Below, one piece after another: positions 35,349 through 46,424 of a DNA stretch of 64,000 bases. The notes under the pieces were generated by a model. It saw only the letters and a list, made by a program, of their open reading frames with translations. It did not search any database and was not told the DNA's origin. The first letter of the stretch is position 1, and each line of letters opens with the position of its first letter. The stretch covers positions 14,216,447 to 14,280,446 of the forward strand of contig OX155960.1 of assembly GCA_944548615.1 (NCBI GenBank), given 5' to 3'. Origin of the DNA: Micropterix aruncella. Taxonomy: Eukaryota > Arthropoda > Insecta > Lepidoptera > Micropterigidae. Made by a program: the position numbers and the translations under genes.

Positions 35349-36290
35349 ATACATTACATTACATTTACGTCGTGTCCAATTGGCGGCTAAAAACTGCTCT
35401 TGGACGTGTCAAAATATTTGTATTTTAAGTAGTAAGTCTCATTACCACTTTAATCTTTACTTAACCTATATATATATTATTTTTAAAAAATATATAGTAT
35501 CTAAGAAACTTTGGAACCTACTAAAAATTATTCATTGTAGAATCGTATTACAAACAAATTAAAGGCTTATTTAATAAAATAGTCAATCATTCGAATGGCT
35601 ACCTTTTAGACACAATAATTAAAATAGTCACTTAAAAAGTTGAATAATCAAAGCAGAAGCCTAACAATTGAAATAGTCAATAAATCGAATATATAAGTAC
35701 TAAAAACTATACATAGTAATATCCAAAGTAGTAAGTAAATAGTTAAATAATCAAACTAAAGCTAAATCTTACATTTAAATACTAAAAGTACATCTTAAAT
35801 TATCATTCAAATTGGTATAATATTTGCAAAGTCATAGCCCTCGAATTCGGTCAGATTATAGAAAGGGTGGCCTATCAGCATCTCCTTAATGTTTTTTTTT
35901 TAATTGTTTGTCCTCCAAATGTTTGATAGTGGTAGGGAGTAAATTGTAGAATTTAATGCTAAGGTATAAGTAGCTCTTCTGTACTTTTGCCAGTCTTGTT
36001 CGGGGCACGCGTAAAAGGGAATTACCGCGTGTATGGTGAGAGTAAATGTCTGCTTTAGTTCCGGTTTCTGTTAGGTGCTGTCTGGCATACATTAAGCACT
36101 GGTATATGAACGCCGAATGCATGCTCATTATCTTTGCCTTACTGAAGTATGCTCCGCATGAGGTCCTGGGCGTTACCTGATACATGCTGCGCAGTGCTCT
36201 TTTTTGCAATAGGAAGATTCTTTTTCTGTTTGCGGCATTTCCCCAAAATAGTAGTCCATAAGTCATTAATTAGCCGAAATACGCAAAATA
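35349..36290 (-). mobile_element. LINE-C copy with longest coding remnant
   Basis: On the minus strand this holds the end of ORF2, the 3' UTR with CGTCCAAGAGCAGTTTTTAG and TTGGACACGACG, and the TGTAA tail at about 35349-35366. It supplies the reading frame for the other LINE-C copies in the window. Confidence 0.85.
35886..36266 (-). pseudogene. LINE-C reverse-transcriptase C-terminal region
   Basis: About 126 residues read MTYGLLFWGNAANRKRIFLL, QKRALRSMYQ, YFSKAKIMSMHSAFIYQCLM, DIYSHHTRGNSLLRVPRTRL, then KFYNLLPTTIKHLED. This is the region after the catalytic core in CR1/jockey-like LINEs. At the A run near the end, the frame shifts; in the next frame it continues as KEMLIGHPFYNL-like residues. 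The catalytic YADD segment and everything upstream are missing. The same segment occurs at 57359-57560 and 58266-58467 with several substitutions. Confidence 0.85.
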
Positions 36291-36291
36291 C

Positions 36292-37640
36292 ACTGATTTG
36301 GCTGCCGCGAAGCCACAAAGACTTCTGATTTTTTTTTTGAGTATATAGAACTACATAACTTACTAGCTAATTCATCGATAACCCAATACAGATAAAACTC
36401 AGAATCCTAGCAGATCATGAGCATTTGTAACTTATGTCAAAGGCGTGACAGACCGAATTAGTAAGATGTTAATTAGCTTCGATATAAAACCGATCTTTAA
36501 AACGACCCAAGAAACATAGCTCGATAGCTGAGGTCAGTAATGGGTGTATTGCCACTGCAAACCCTGGGTGTGTAAAAAATCGAATGCAGCTGTGGGTTAG
36601 CCTACATTGAATACACGAAACATTCCATAGCCACTCGACTGATGGATCACTTCAAAGCTATTAAAAACTTTCAGCAAAAAAAAACGGCTATCTGCAAACG
36701 ATTATTGGATTATTGGATCTTGAAACTGACTGGGTCCAGTTTCAAAATCCCATGTGCTTTCCAAAGAACAATTTTACTTTCTCCGCATATTTCTGAAAGA
36801 AATTGAAAAAAAATAAACCTCTAAATTCCAAACTCTGAAATACATGAAAAGTCTTCTTCTTAACCCTTCGAGTAGCGGCATAATTTCATGGCAGACCGCG
36901 GCAATTTATTGGAATTTCTTGCGATATAGCCGCGATCGACAAAAAGTACTATAACTATGGAACTACTATAGCAATCATAAAAAGAATAACTGTATAACGA
37001 TCGAATTAAAATTTCGTACATAGAATAATAAAATCTCATTTTGTAAAACAATTAGATAATCAGGAATAAATATGAGAAAGTCAAAAAAGTGAAAAAAACT
37101 CGGCATTTCTAACTTGTACTTGTCTTCGGAAAAATACGGAACCCTATTTAGAAATTGTAAATACTATCGTGATCTTTATTAGATTCTCTATCTAAATAAA
37201 TACTTCGTTTTGCTTATTTACATACAAAAATATTTATATATTAAATATTAAAAACCGATAAAAATTTTGATAATTTGTCGAAAAAAAAAATATGATTTTT
37301 GACAATGGAGTTATACCAGAAATATCCGCGAAATAAATCGCGACATTATTTTAGCGGCCGTCTATGTATCTATGGCAATAATAAGATATTTGGTATGGAT
37401 TTTAGGATGCGTTCGAATTAGGAAATGATATTACTGTGCGCTCCGGGAGCAAGCCGCCAATATTGGTTGTTAAGTAGTCAACGGTGTTCTGATGTGCAAC
37501 CAAATTTGGTCGTTAACATATTCTCAATGTCCACCGCCGATTGCTGAAACCGAATCCGCAGCCCTATCACCGTTATAGTCTGCGAAATAACAGCAGCAGT
37601 ATGCCGCCTACCCACAGAACAACGTATGATGATTGACAGC
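36292..37640. other. Unassigned stretch
   Basis: I see no domain, repeat partner or RNA gene. It is A+T-rich with A-run microsatellites. Confidence 0.35.
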
Positions 37641-37644
37641 ACTT

Positions 37645-37705
37645 TAGTCTACCTTGGACAATGGCGGTTGCGACATCGACGAAACGCCTAGTGCTACAAA
37701 CTTAG
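37645..37705 (+). repeat. Diverged single arm of the 3500-3687 palindrome
   Basis: AGTCTACCTTGGACAATGGC, then CGACGAAACGCCTAGTGCTA, aligns with the right arm at 3595-3660 (AGTCTACCCTGGACAACGGC). It shows that the arm exists as a dispersed unit in single copy. Confidence 0.65.
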
Positions 37706-37954
37706 ACTAATAGACAAAGATTATAAGTTCTATGTGACTACAGTTTTATTTAGTAATCTGCTATATCTTATCGGAAGTATGCAAAAGAAACATGAATAAA
37801 AACGAGAAGCAAAATAGCTGAAACGATTTTCAAATTACTAACAAAAACAATTCCCAGTGGAAATTTATTGGTCAATAACTGAGATATTCACTAAACAAAA
37901 TACTGAATAGCGATTGACCAGTATTGGTTCCTCGATTATTGTTTATAGTACCGG

Positions 37955-38140
37955 CGTCCGCAGATAGGGCAGATAAGGCGTCCGAATAAGTTTGAACACA
38001 TTTCGTGCGGTCTTAGATTCAGCTGCTTTATATTCGGTGGGTAGAATTATTGAGCAAAAGTGACAACTGTCTCGTTCACATGGATTTATTTCCGATTTTA
38101 GTTCACGAAGAATCGCAATCGAGCCCAGTAACGTCGAGCC
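37955..38140 (+). repeat. Family R4 (half of the long-TIR MITE)
   Basis: It matches the right half of the inverted-repeat element at 55574-55854: GTCCGAATAAGTTTGAACAC, then TTTCGTGCGGT, CTCGTTCAC, TTTCCGATTTTAGTTC and CAATCGAGCCCAGTA. The left inverted arm was not found here. Confidence 0.65.
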
Positions 38141-38349
38141 GCCAGAGGCTAGCCAAGAATGGATAGCAGCCATTTTAATACCAAGAAAATACTACAAAAT
38201 TCTTGTTCTTCCGTCGATTCCTATTCTGCCTTATCTAGAATGCTATAACTTTGATGAAAACAGACCAATTGAGGATGTATGAAGTTCCGGACGAAAATAT
38301 TCTTATTCTTCCGATATTCTTTTTCTTCCTTGGGTTCCTATCCCACCTT

Positions 38350-38605
38350 ATCTAGATGCAAAAGGGGTTTCTGGGGGGTGGTGTTTGGAGGGGAACGGGG
38401 TTAGGGGTTTGGGTGAGTTGGGGGTTTGGGAGGAAGGATGTTTGTTTGGTGGTGGGGAGTAAGGGGGTTTAGGGCGGGATAGGGGGATAAGGAGGAAGGG
38501 GGGGCGTTTCGAGAGGCGGCGTGGGAGGGGTTGTTGGTTAAGGGTTTAGCATAGGGATGGGGGTTGTCTGCTTCCCAGAAAAGTCTTGACGTGACACAAT
38601 CGATT
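38350..38605 (-). repeat. C-rich module, long version
   Basis: The plus strand is extremely G-rich (GGGGTTAGGGGTTTGGG-type). The minus strand ends in GACTTTTCTGGGAAGCAGAC, a variant of the CCCGGCAAGCAGAC module. Runs of G3-G5 with short loops could form G-quadruplexes. Confidence 0.65.
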
Positions 38606-39356
38606 ATTTGTTAGATAGAATGTTTTTTTCTCTACCAGCACCTAAGCATTTTCACTTACACGAAGGTTGGCTGTAAGAGATTGTAATTATAGCAATAAGT
38701 CCTGTTGATATAAAAAAAACTATCTATTTCTGGTTTCTGAACGTAGTTTTGCCAACCCTTACCTAAATGCGCGGCTCAGACGGTTGGCAACAGCTGCTCG
38801 CAAGGCAAAGTTCGTTCAGACCTGACGATTATTTCAGTTGGGTGAATGAAGTGCGTTGGCAGAGTGCCGACAGATAAGTTATCTTGTTAGCTGTCACCAA
38901 TAGATCTGTCTGTGAGCCGAGACAAAGGCGTCACTGCCGGCAGTTGGAGAGGCGCCATTTGCGTGGTTCCCCGGCTCAAATTCGGAGGACAAATCCTTCG
39001 CTTCCGGTGCGCGGTTTCCGGCTGCCGTTATCGCCCTCAACATCCGCCCCAATGACGTCACACTCGCAGCGTCGCACTTCCGCCGGGAGAAGTACGCCCA
39101 GATACGAACTTTTAGAAAAGCAGGTGAATCGGCAGATGAAGTCAGTCTCTTCTTGCAGCCCTGAACTTTGCATGGTGAAGATGGCACCAACCATTAAACT
39201 ATTCCTATTAACCATTAAACTAGTTCTCTGCTGGTAGGTAAAATATGCGGCTTCTAGTTAATTAAATTTTAATTTTAGTTTAATTCGTAATCCACAATAA
39301 TATACAATTAAATAGTCAACATTTACAATTATATTTCATAGACAGCTCGGCGGCGT
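38606..39356. other. Unassigned stretch with a G+C-rich island
   Basis: At 38880-39235 the sequence is G+C-rich with overlapping open frames on both strands (38884-39237 plus, 38894-39190 minus, and an ATG-less plus frame at about 38920-39163 with no stop). A GGTAGGT splice-donor-like sequence lies at 39234. None of the translations is recognised. It could be a diverged exon or an R1-like repeat, and I make no gene call. Confidence 0.3.
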
Positions 39357-40035
39357 CAACTACAACAGGCGAAACCTTCACCCCAGGCTGGTATAACAAT
39401 ATGTGATCGTTCTTTCAGCCGTCGGATGAGTGTCTAGATATGCCAACATGCCCGTTAGACGTCAACGCCTTACGGCGAGGCACCGGGAAAGGTATCCAGG
39501 GGGCAGCCTAGCCTCCTAACTAGCAGTTTTGGAAGGATGTCACCGTCTGGAATTAACCTTCAGCATGCATCCGTCCTTCCGACTGGTTACGGGTCCGAAG
39601 ACGCTTGCGCGGCCTCTACCTTTTGTATTACAGCGGTCATTGAATTTGAATTCATCGCGGACCTGGGCGTCCTTTACCCATAGTGCCACAGAGGATGGGG
39701 TGGCCTATAGGTCGTTTCAAGAGTGGAGTGGCATCACGTCAACATGAGCCCCCGATTGTGAGACAGTATATTTCCATAACCTCCAAACTCCGTCAGCAAT
39801 TAGTCAAAGTGCACAACCGATTGGTGTAGCTGAACTATGCACAAACCGTCCCGTACTGCCAGGAGGCAATCCCACCAGAACAAACCGATCCACCAGCCGT
39901 GTGGCCTGAGACGAGAGAGTCTTACACGGGGTAGCCTTCCACACGAGGAGGCTTTTGAATAGGAGCTGAATCAAGAGTTGTGCTGATCCAAGAACAAAAT
40001 GGATCTTATGGCCCATGCTGCACGAAACCATTGGC
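39357..40035 (-). repeat. Family R1, copy C (left arm of a large inverted repeat)
   Basis: On the minus strand it begins TTTCGTGCAGCATGGGCCAT, followed by CAGCTCCTATTCA, GGCTGGTGGATCGG, GATTGCCTCC, CTTGAAACGACC, TTAATTCCAGACGG, CCCGGTGCCTCGCCGTAAGG, CGGGCATGTTGGC and CCAGCCTGGGG. It faces copy D across about 50 bp. Confidence 0.8.
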
Positions 40036-40084
40036 TACCATGTCGTAGACAAACGGTTTCGTAGACATCGGTTGCGAACGATTT

Positions 40085-40765
40085 CGTGCAGCTTGGGCCA
40101 TAAGATCCTGTGTATTTTCTGGTCGGCCTAACTCTCGAATCGGCTCCTATTCAGTAGCCTCCTTATGTGGAAGACTACTCGGGAAGGACTCTGGCGTCCC
40201 CGGCCTCACGGTTGGTGGATCGGTTTCCCCTGGGGAGATTGCCTCCCGGCGCTGCTGGACGGTATGCGCATCGTGCAGCGACAGCCTATCAGTATGTGCA
40301 CTCTGAGTTATTACTTAAAACTATAGAAATATACTGTTTAATAAATAGCGGGTGTTGATATTGACCTGTCGTCAACCATTTGGTTACTTGCTCCGGGTTA
40401 CCGAGTTCAGAGCCGGGCAACAGATACCAATGGTCCGTGACAGATTCAAACTTAATCACCGCTGAATATACTGCAGGCAGAGGTCGCGCAAGCGACTACG
40501 AACCTGTAACCAGCCGGGAGGTTAAAGATATCCTGATGGTTAATTCCAGACGGATATATCCTTCTAAAACTGGTAGTCAGGGGGCGAGGCTGCCCTCTTG
40601 TTTACCTTACCTGGTTTCCCTCTGACGGGCATGTTGGCTTAGCTGGGCGGTAGATTTGTATCGTCTCTAAGTCTTCTCTACGCTCACGGAAGATAGACCG
40701 ATCAATATCGTTAAACTTTTCTGATGTGACGGGTTCGGCCGTTGTAGTTGGCAACTCAAAATAAC
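40085..40765 (+). repeat. Family R1, copy D (right arm of a large inverted repeat)
   Basis: It has the same order as copy C on the opposite strand, with ATTTCGTGCAGCTTGGGCCA at the inner end and GACGGGTTCGGCCGTTGTAG at the outer end. The arms are clearly diverged (many substitutions and small gaps), so this is old or was formed from two separate insertions. Confidence 0.8.
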
Positions 40766-41160
40766 TGCCATAGACAAAAACCCATTGGCAATAAAACTTA
40801 TAAATTGATACCCTCAAAAATGTTGCCAGTGATGCTATTTTAATGTCACCTAACTAGGATATAGGAGTGATATAGCGCGTTCTAAGGTAGACTTTTAAAT
40901 TTGTATAAATATCTATATAACCTATATAAAATCTAATTAACAAAGAACATCATAAATTTGAATCAAAATAAAATTTAAAAGATAAAATTGTTAACAATAA
41001 TCGTAATTAATAAAAATGGTGTACGGATAGATATATACAATACCGTTATTGTAGATTTATTTAGAGATTCGACCGCTCGATGACGCCACACGTTGGGTGT
41101 TTTGAACGTACTATTCGAAATACGAGTTTTTAAAGGTAATATGTGACGGATCAATCTAGA
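40766..41160. other. Unassigned stretch
   Basis: It is A+T-rich, and CTAAGGTAGACTTTTA (about 40882) also occurs at about 61113, so a shared LINE-type 3' end is possible. No gene is supported. Confidence 0.35.
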
Positions 41161-41161
41161 G

Positions 41162-41260
41162 CAGTGGTTCCCAACCGGTGGTCTGCGGACCGCCGGGGGT
41201 CCGCGAGAACTAAATCTAGGTCCGCGAAACAAAGTTTATGATCTGATTTTACCCCCCCAC
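41162..41260 (+). mobile_element. hAT-like terminus fragment (CAGTGGTTCCCAACC)
   Basis: CAGTGGTTCCCAACCGGTGG followed by GTCTGCGGACCGCCGGGGG fits a widespread animal hAT/MITE terminal repeat. A small internal inverted pair, GGTCTGCGGACC, is present. I did not find the opposite end or an 8-bp duplication, so the copy is truncated or its end has diverged. Confidence 0.5.
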
Positions 41261-41428
41261 TAGATTTATATATATTCTGAGGCAATAGTATTTAAAATAT
41301 TGGGAATTGATTTTTATAGTGTTTTGTCCTCCATTCACTCAGCTCTCATTCATTCGTTATTCTCGTTTTATTTATTATTTTTTATCATGCTTACTCTTTA
41401 TGGTAACGGACCACCCTAATAATCGTTT

Positions 41429-41532
41429 GGCAGTACTCAGGCGGTCACCCATCTGGCTGATCACACCCGACGCTGCCTAACTTCAGTGATCTGACAGAAC
41501 ACAATGCTTCAACGCGGTCCCGGACATGTTGC
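41429..41532 (-). ncRNA. 5S rRNA-derived sequence (pseudogene or SINE head)
   Basis: On the minus strand the order follows animal 5S rRNA: a CGTTGAA block, TCAGATCACTGAAGTTAGGC (box A region), AGCGTCGGG, then GATGGGTGACCGCCTG (box C). It covers roughly positions 10-105 of a 5S gene. Compared with the usual AAGTTAAGCAACGTCGGGC there are scattered changes, and the end pairing to close helix I is not seen. It is a single copy, not a tandem array. A decayed 5S copy or the head of a 5S-derived SINE is likelier than a working gene. Confidence 0.75.
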
Positions 41533-41760
41533 AGTACGGTATCACGTAACGTTATCATGTAATGTCACACCTTATCATGATACGTTACATCTACTAAGAT
41601 CTACTGAGACGTTACATTACTAAGAACTACGTTGCATCTACTAAGATTTTTGTATTGATTGCCTAAAATAACTATTAATATTCTTATAATAATTATTTAT
41701 TTTATATGTATACTCATTATATGTATATGTATATCATTATATGTGTACATGCATTCAGCT

Positions 41761-41973
41761 CTATTTTATTTGTCTGCCGTGAAAAGCCGACTTTAGTCAA
41801 CGCTATTGTCAAATTAATATTTCTGCTTTAATAGTTTTATATCTACATAAGTATGTATATTAATATATTACTAGCAACTGACGAATTCTAATATGCGATA
41901 ATTAGCTTTAATTCATGATTTTATTGTATATTCTGAATTAATAAATTGAATACTGAATACTAAATACTAAATC
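41761..41973 (+). mobile_element. LINE-A 3' end, second copy
   Basis: It matches 1037-1232 from TTTGTCTGCCGTG through AATATGCGATAATTAGCTTT to the tail, which has decayed from GAATACT to TAAATACT units. No coding part remains. Confidence 0.8.
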
Positions 41974-41974
41974 T

Positions 41975-42918
41975 GCTATATTAGTTGTAATTTATGAATT
42001 ATTCGCAAAGTTTTTAAAGTAATTACCATGAAAATTAAAAAAAATAGTTTTCTAATAACTATCAAATGGACATTGGACAGTTACTGAATAACATCATTAT
42101 AACATGTAACGTTATGCAACATGTACTGCCACGTTATGTTATAAAAGCCGGCCACTTGTAACATAATTGTCAAAACTCAGCAGTCTATCTTGGTACGAGC
42201 TTCGGCCAATTTTAGCAGACTGTAAATATCACACTTTTAAGCATTTTACTTCGGGAATACATTTATTTTTATATTTATTCTTAAAAGCTAAGCAGGATTT
42301 ATATCATGGAATTACTAACTGGCCGACTAAAATGAATAATTAAATAGGTAAATCAATTGACTATGCGAAAGAGATTCCTTTTCATGAACATATATGTCGT
42401 TACTGTTAGCATTTTTTAATGTTAAATCTATTTATTATTACAGTCATAATAATTTATTTTGGAATATTATCAAGTATAGGTATATTATCAAATAACGAAC
42501 ATAGTCTTAAGAAACGGTAACACGTCAGGATGTGTTACCGTATATTATTATGAGCCACTTATGAACATAAGGCAATCCAACTTGTAGCCTAATAAGTCTC
42601 AAAACGCGTTGACGCGAGTCGTTCCACAGTAACGCACCATTAATTTCATCCTTTCCATAAGAAAACCTGTATTCGAGAACATTATTAACCTTCACCGCGT
42701 CTGTAATGATCACATGCTGTATCCACATTGGTGCTCAACGAACCGCGAGCACAGCGACACGAAAATTATGCACGCCACATTACGACCTCTACTGCTTTCG
42801 CGGCTTTTTTGAAAATTGAGACGGCATAGAGCGAGACAAGCCGAAAACAGCAGTCTGCGTTTGGTTTGAATCATTTGAATTTCTGTACATTTAACGGTGA
42901 AAATAATACATTTCATAT
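41975..42918. other. Unassigned stretch
   Basis: I see no recognisable domain. The minus-strand frames 42525-42728 and 42710-42916 overlap and match nothing known to me. Confidence 0.35.
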
Positions 42919-43010
42919 TCAGCTGACCCGACAGACGTTGTCCTGTTAAAATTTCAATAAATTTGTTTGTGATTGTTTTGTGAATTTTTGAAAACCTATT
43001 GGAATATATG
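42919..43010 (-). mobile_element. Helitron-like 3' terminus H6
   Basis: On the minus strand the sequence ends ACAGGACAACGTCTGTCGGG, TCAGCTGA. The block ACAACGTCTGTCGGGTCAGC is a frequent insect Helitron 3' end. The canonical CTAG is CTGA here, which still fits CTRR. The 5' end was not found. Confidence 0.5.
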
Positions 43011-43028
43011 TCAGCAAAGTAAAATATC

Positions 43029-43205
43029 GGTTGTCACCCCAAGTCTTTTCCAACAATCAGACAATCCCCCTTTCCCATCCCCACCTTCAAACTCCCCCAC
43101 AATCCCCCCCCCCCTGCTTCTAAACTTCACCCCTCCTAACCTCCAAATCGACCCCCACAATCTCCACCCCTAAAACTCTCCCCCCCCCCCAACCCCATCT
43201 CCCCA
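43029..43205 (+). repeat. C-rich module next to R1 copy E
   Basis: CGGTTGTCACCCCAAGTC is followed by AACAATCAGACAATCCCCC and about 140 bp of C-rich sequence with runs of C9-C11. Read on the minus strand, the G runs are dense. Confidence 0.65.
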
Positions 43206-43212
43206 TCCCAAA

Positions 43213-43690
43213 CTGCGGGAGTCTGGAAACAGTAATGTTTCCTATAGAGCGGGGGTAGTTGTTAACCTTATGGCAACTGCTCTTGAAACGACCATTCGGC
43301 CACCCGATCCCGAGTGAATAAGCCGGGCAAAGGATGCCATGATGCGAGATAGATTCGGTAGACACCGTATCATCGCTTCATAAGAGAGAGGACCACGCAA
43401 GCGACCTCGATTCTGTAACCAGTCGGGAGGTAGGAGGTATCCTGAATGAAGGTTAATTCCAGGCGGAGATATCTTTCCAAACTGGTAGTCAGGGGGCAAG
43501 GCTTCCCGATGAGTAACTTTCCCGGTGCCTCGCCGTAAGGCGTTGGTTGGCCTCTGTCGGGCAGGTGGCGTACCTAGAGATTGGATTGTTTTTCGTCCCA
43601 AGTCTTCTGCACTCGCGTCACGGGAGATAAAACGATTCAATATTGTTAAAACTACCTAAGGTGACGGGTTCACCCACTGTAGTTGACAGC
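43213..43690 (+). repeat. Family R1, copy E
   Basis: It runs from GGGAGTCTGGAAACAGTAAT through CTTGAAACGACCATTCGGC, GATTCGGTAGACACCGTAT, CGCAAGCGACCTCGA, TTAATTCCAGGCGGAGATAT, CCCGGTGCCTCGCCGTAAGG to GACGGGTTCACCCACTGTAG. The 132-codon minus frame (43242-43640) is the longest in any R1 copy, but in copies F and C the frame is different or broken. Confidence 0.8.
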
Positions 43691-43694
43691 TTTA

Positions 43695-45450
43695 GTTCCT
43701 TTTGCACATTAACGTAAAATCAGCATATATAATTATCAAATTATATATAGAATTTTTGCTTAGAGGAATATAAATACGGCTTGTGCAAATATTCGAGTCC
43801 TACTATTTGACAAAGGGACAAAGGATCGTGAATTACGGCCATCTTCTCCAGCCTAGTCGTTAAAAAAATCAAATTAAGGAAACTCGCACAATCCATATGT
43901 CCCCTCATTAAACGCATCAAGAATTCCGGGTATTAACCGCATGCAGGGCGTCAGAACCACTCCCAAATGATAATCAGGTATCCAATTGTCAGACAAAAGG
44001 ACTATGCAACATTAGTAATGTGTACTGCCCCGCGAATTGGTTCACGCGCGAAGCAAATCCAGAAATACGTACCGCCTGAAAATTATTTAATTCCCATAGC
44101 AACAAAGAACGAACAAAAACGCTTGCACCGATTTAGAAGTGTATGGCATCTTTAGCATCATTATGTCATTACAGGTGTCAAAGGGTACCTAAACTTCCAA
44201 ATGTCCAAATGTCACTAAATTATTATAAATTTATCTTGTTCATTATCAAATGAAAGGTCTGACTGAGTATATTAAAGACATCATGATTAACACATAATGC
44301 GCAATCGTCTTTAAGCACTGGATATTTACAGAGGTCAATGGGGCCGTGTCGGGCATCCATAACTTTAATTTTGTTTTAACGAATATCGCTTCAATGACGA
44401 AATTTAATCCCTAAAAACGTGCTTTTCTGCGCGTATAAATTGTTTGCATTAATTAAAAATACAAAAGTTCATTTTTTTACCGCTAGTTGTGTTTTTAATT
44501 TTTTTTTATTATTTAAACAATGGTACAGTTGTGGGGCACTTCCAGAAGTTACACTTTTATTATTTACATTATACGATACGATTTGCTGTATACGATATCG
44601 CAACCTAATTAAATTATTTTCAAAAATGTTTGTCAACGATATTTTGCTAATTAAATACCTCTTTCTTACTAAATTTTAAAATGAAACTTTTTTTAGTAGA
44701 ACGTTAATTACCTAATATTTTCATGATATCCCTGGTATGAGAGATACTTATTTCATAATTCAAAATTTAAAATTACGTCTGCAGCTTATCACAACGTATC
44801 GCGTCAAAAGATCTAACGCAAGAACAACTCAATAGAATGCTGAATGTCTCGTAGGGTTTTCATTTGATTGAAGTTCTCATTAGGCATTTAATGGAGATAA
44901 AACGACGAAATTTCCCTCAGACGATTTCGTAAGCATCTTTGCTCAAACGAGTACCTTTGCTTTGACTTCTGAGAACGAATTATTGCTTTCAATTATATAC
45001 GGGGGCGACTGTTTTGTGTATAAGGTCGCGGCGCGATAGCTCCACGAGCACAGTGTGTCCTCGATTATTTTCATGAATTCTTTTCTTATCTCCCCTTTCT
45101 TTTATTTGTAAAAACAACAGTTTGGAGTCCATATTATGCAGTAGAGATAATGCTTTCATGAAATTATTGGATGTATAGATAAAAAATGTTTTCTACTAAA
45201 TTACCACCAAATATTCATAAAATACTATGAAGGCTTAGAACTCACGGAGCGGTTTTGATTCGCGCCCGCAGCTGTTGCGGGTCAACTGTTTTGTTTCAAA
45301 ACTTACGACACCGCAGGTTTGCACTGCCACGTACCCACCGCGTTTGCCTAACGGCCTGCAAACTTGGCAAGAGTAAGTCGCAAGTCGCGCGGTTATCGAG
45401 ATTTCAATACGATATACGATTGAGATTGTTATACGACGCCACAAGAAATT
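43695..45450. other. Unassigned stretch
   Basis: The T-rich interval 44440-44700 gives hydrophobic frames only. At 45235-45460 a moderately G+C-rich interval has open frames on both strands without recognisable motifs. Confidence 0.35.
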
Positions 45451-45455
45451 ATAAA

Positions 45456-45828
45456 AATAGGTAATTCTATAAAAATCAAGGAGCACTACGGCATTAGAGA
45501 TAAAGTTCTAAGCCTAATACAATCCTACCTATAAGAACGGACGCAAGTCACTATAAAGTCCAAAACAGCTTGAGCGATCACCAAAAAATTACTAAAGGGG
45601 TTCATTCTGGGACGATTCTGGGACCATGATATACCAGATGGCGTGTTATCTGATAACAATGAAATTGTACTGTACGCAGATGATACCTCACTAATTTTCA
45701 TGGATGCTAATCATGAACAACTAGTTAAGCGTATTGATGTTACCATAGAAAAACTTGGTACTTGGTTCCAATTGTCTCTTAATGCATCTAAATCAAAGTC
45801 CATAACAGCCAGACATATGGTATTCTAG
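45456..45828 (+). pseudogene. Reverse-transcriptase fragment with YADD core
   Basis: The frame (with stops) reads KEHYGIRDKVLSLIQSYL, stop, then TKSKTA, KKLLKG, then SDNNEIVLYADDTSLIFMDA and LGTWFQLSLNASKSK. This is the palm/thumb region of a jockey-like LINE: the YADD catalytic pair lies at about 45673-45684. The usual GVPQGS-ILGP motif has decayed to a frameshifted GTILGP. The fragment stops abruptly at about 45830, where LINE-G sequence starts. Confidence 0.75.
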
Positions 45829-45839
45829 CTGGCTGCAAG

Positions 45840-46424
45840 GTGGCCTTAGATCAGGGACGGTACACTTACCGCCACGACAAAGTTCTTGCTATTATTCGCG
45901 AGGTAATTAGCCTCTCAGTGGCTCGTGCCAACAAGGGTTTGACAGTAACCTCCAAACCACTATTTGCCTTTATAGGCAATAAACATTGCGCTACAAAACC
46001 TTTCTCAATAATCGAGAAAGCTTCAGATTGGATTCTGGAGGTCGATTCGGTCTCTAAACAGTATAAATTCCCTGAAAGTCACGGATGCACAGCCCTGCGT
46101 CCATTTATAACTCTTTACTCTCTATCTCGGAAGATGGCCCTCGTCGTAGAATTAACTGTTCCATGGGAATCAAATATTTCCAAAGAGCACGAGTACAAAT
46201 TAAATAAATACCATGATCTCGCAAATGCCGTCACCCGGAATGGCTTCACTGTTCACCTTCACGCGCTGGAAGTTGGTGCTCGTGGCCTGCCAGCTAAATT
46301 TCTGTTTCACCTTTTTAAAGATCTTGGTATCTCCAGGAAAATAATCAACTCCTTCTTCGAAAAATCATCTAAAACCGCGATTTCCGCATCGCAAATTCTA
46401 TGGCTTCGAAGGGGGAGTGAATAG
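45840..46424 (+). pseudogene. LINE-G C-terminal region, copy 2
   Basis: About 194 residues. The first 40 (ALDQGRYTYRHDKVLAIIRE) fit the conserved GRYT-(Y/W)-RHD-(K/Q)VL motif that precedes the C-terminal domain in this protein type; this part is absent from copy 1. Then come ASDWILEVDSVSKQYKFPE, LRPFITLYS (copy 1 has PDI, so this copy has lost the Asp), LVVELTVPWE, YKLNKYHDLA and VGARGLP. If the PD-E-K residues are catalytic, copy 2 is inactive. It is joined directly to a jockey-type reverse-transcriptase fragment of another family, so the arrangement is secondary. Confidence 0.75.

Noticed and set aside
41429..41532. Functional 5S rRNA gene
   Set aside because: Several substitutions, no clear closing stem or terminator T run, and no neighbouring copies.
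43242..43640. 132-codon minus-strand frame as a gene
   Set aside because: It lies wholly within R1 copy E. The same region in copies C, D, F and G is in different frames or broken.
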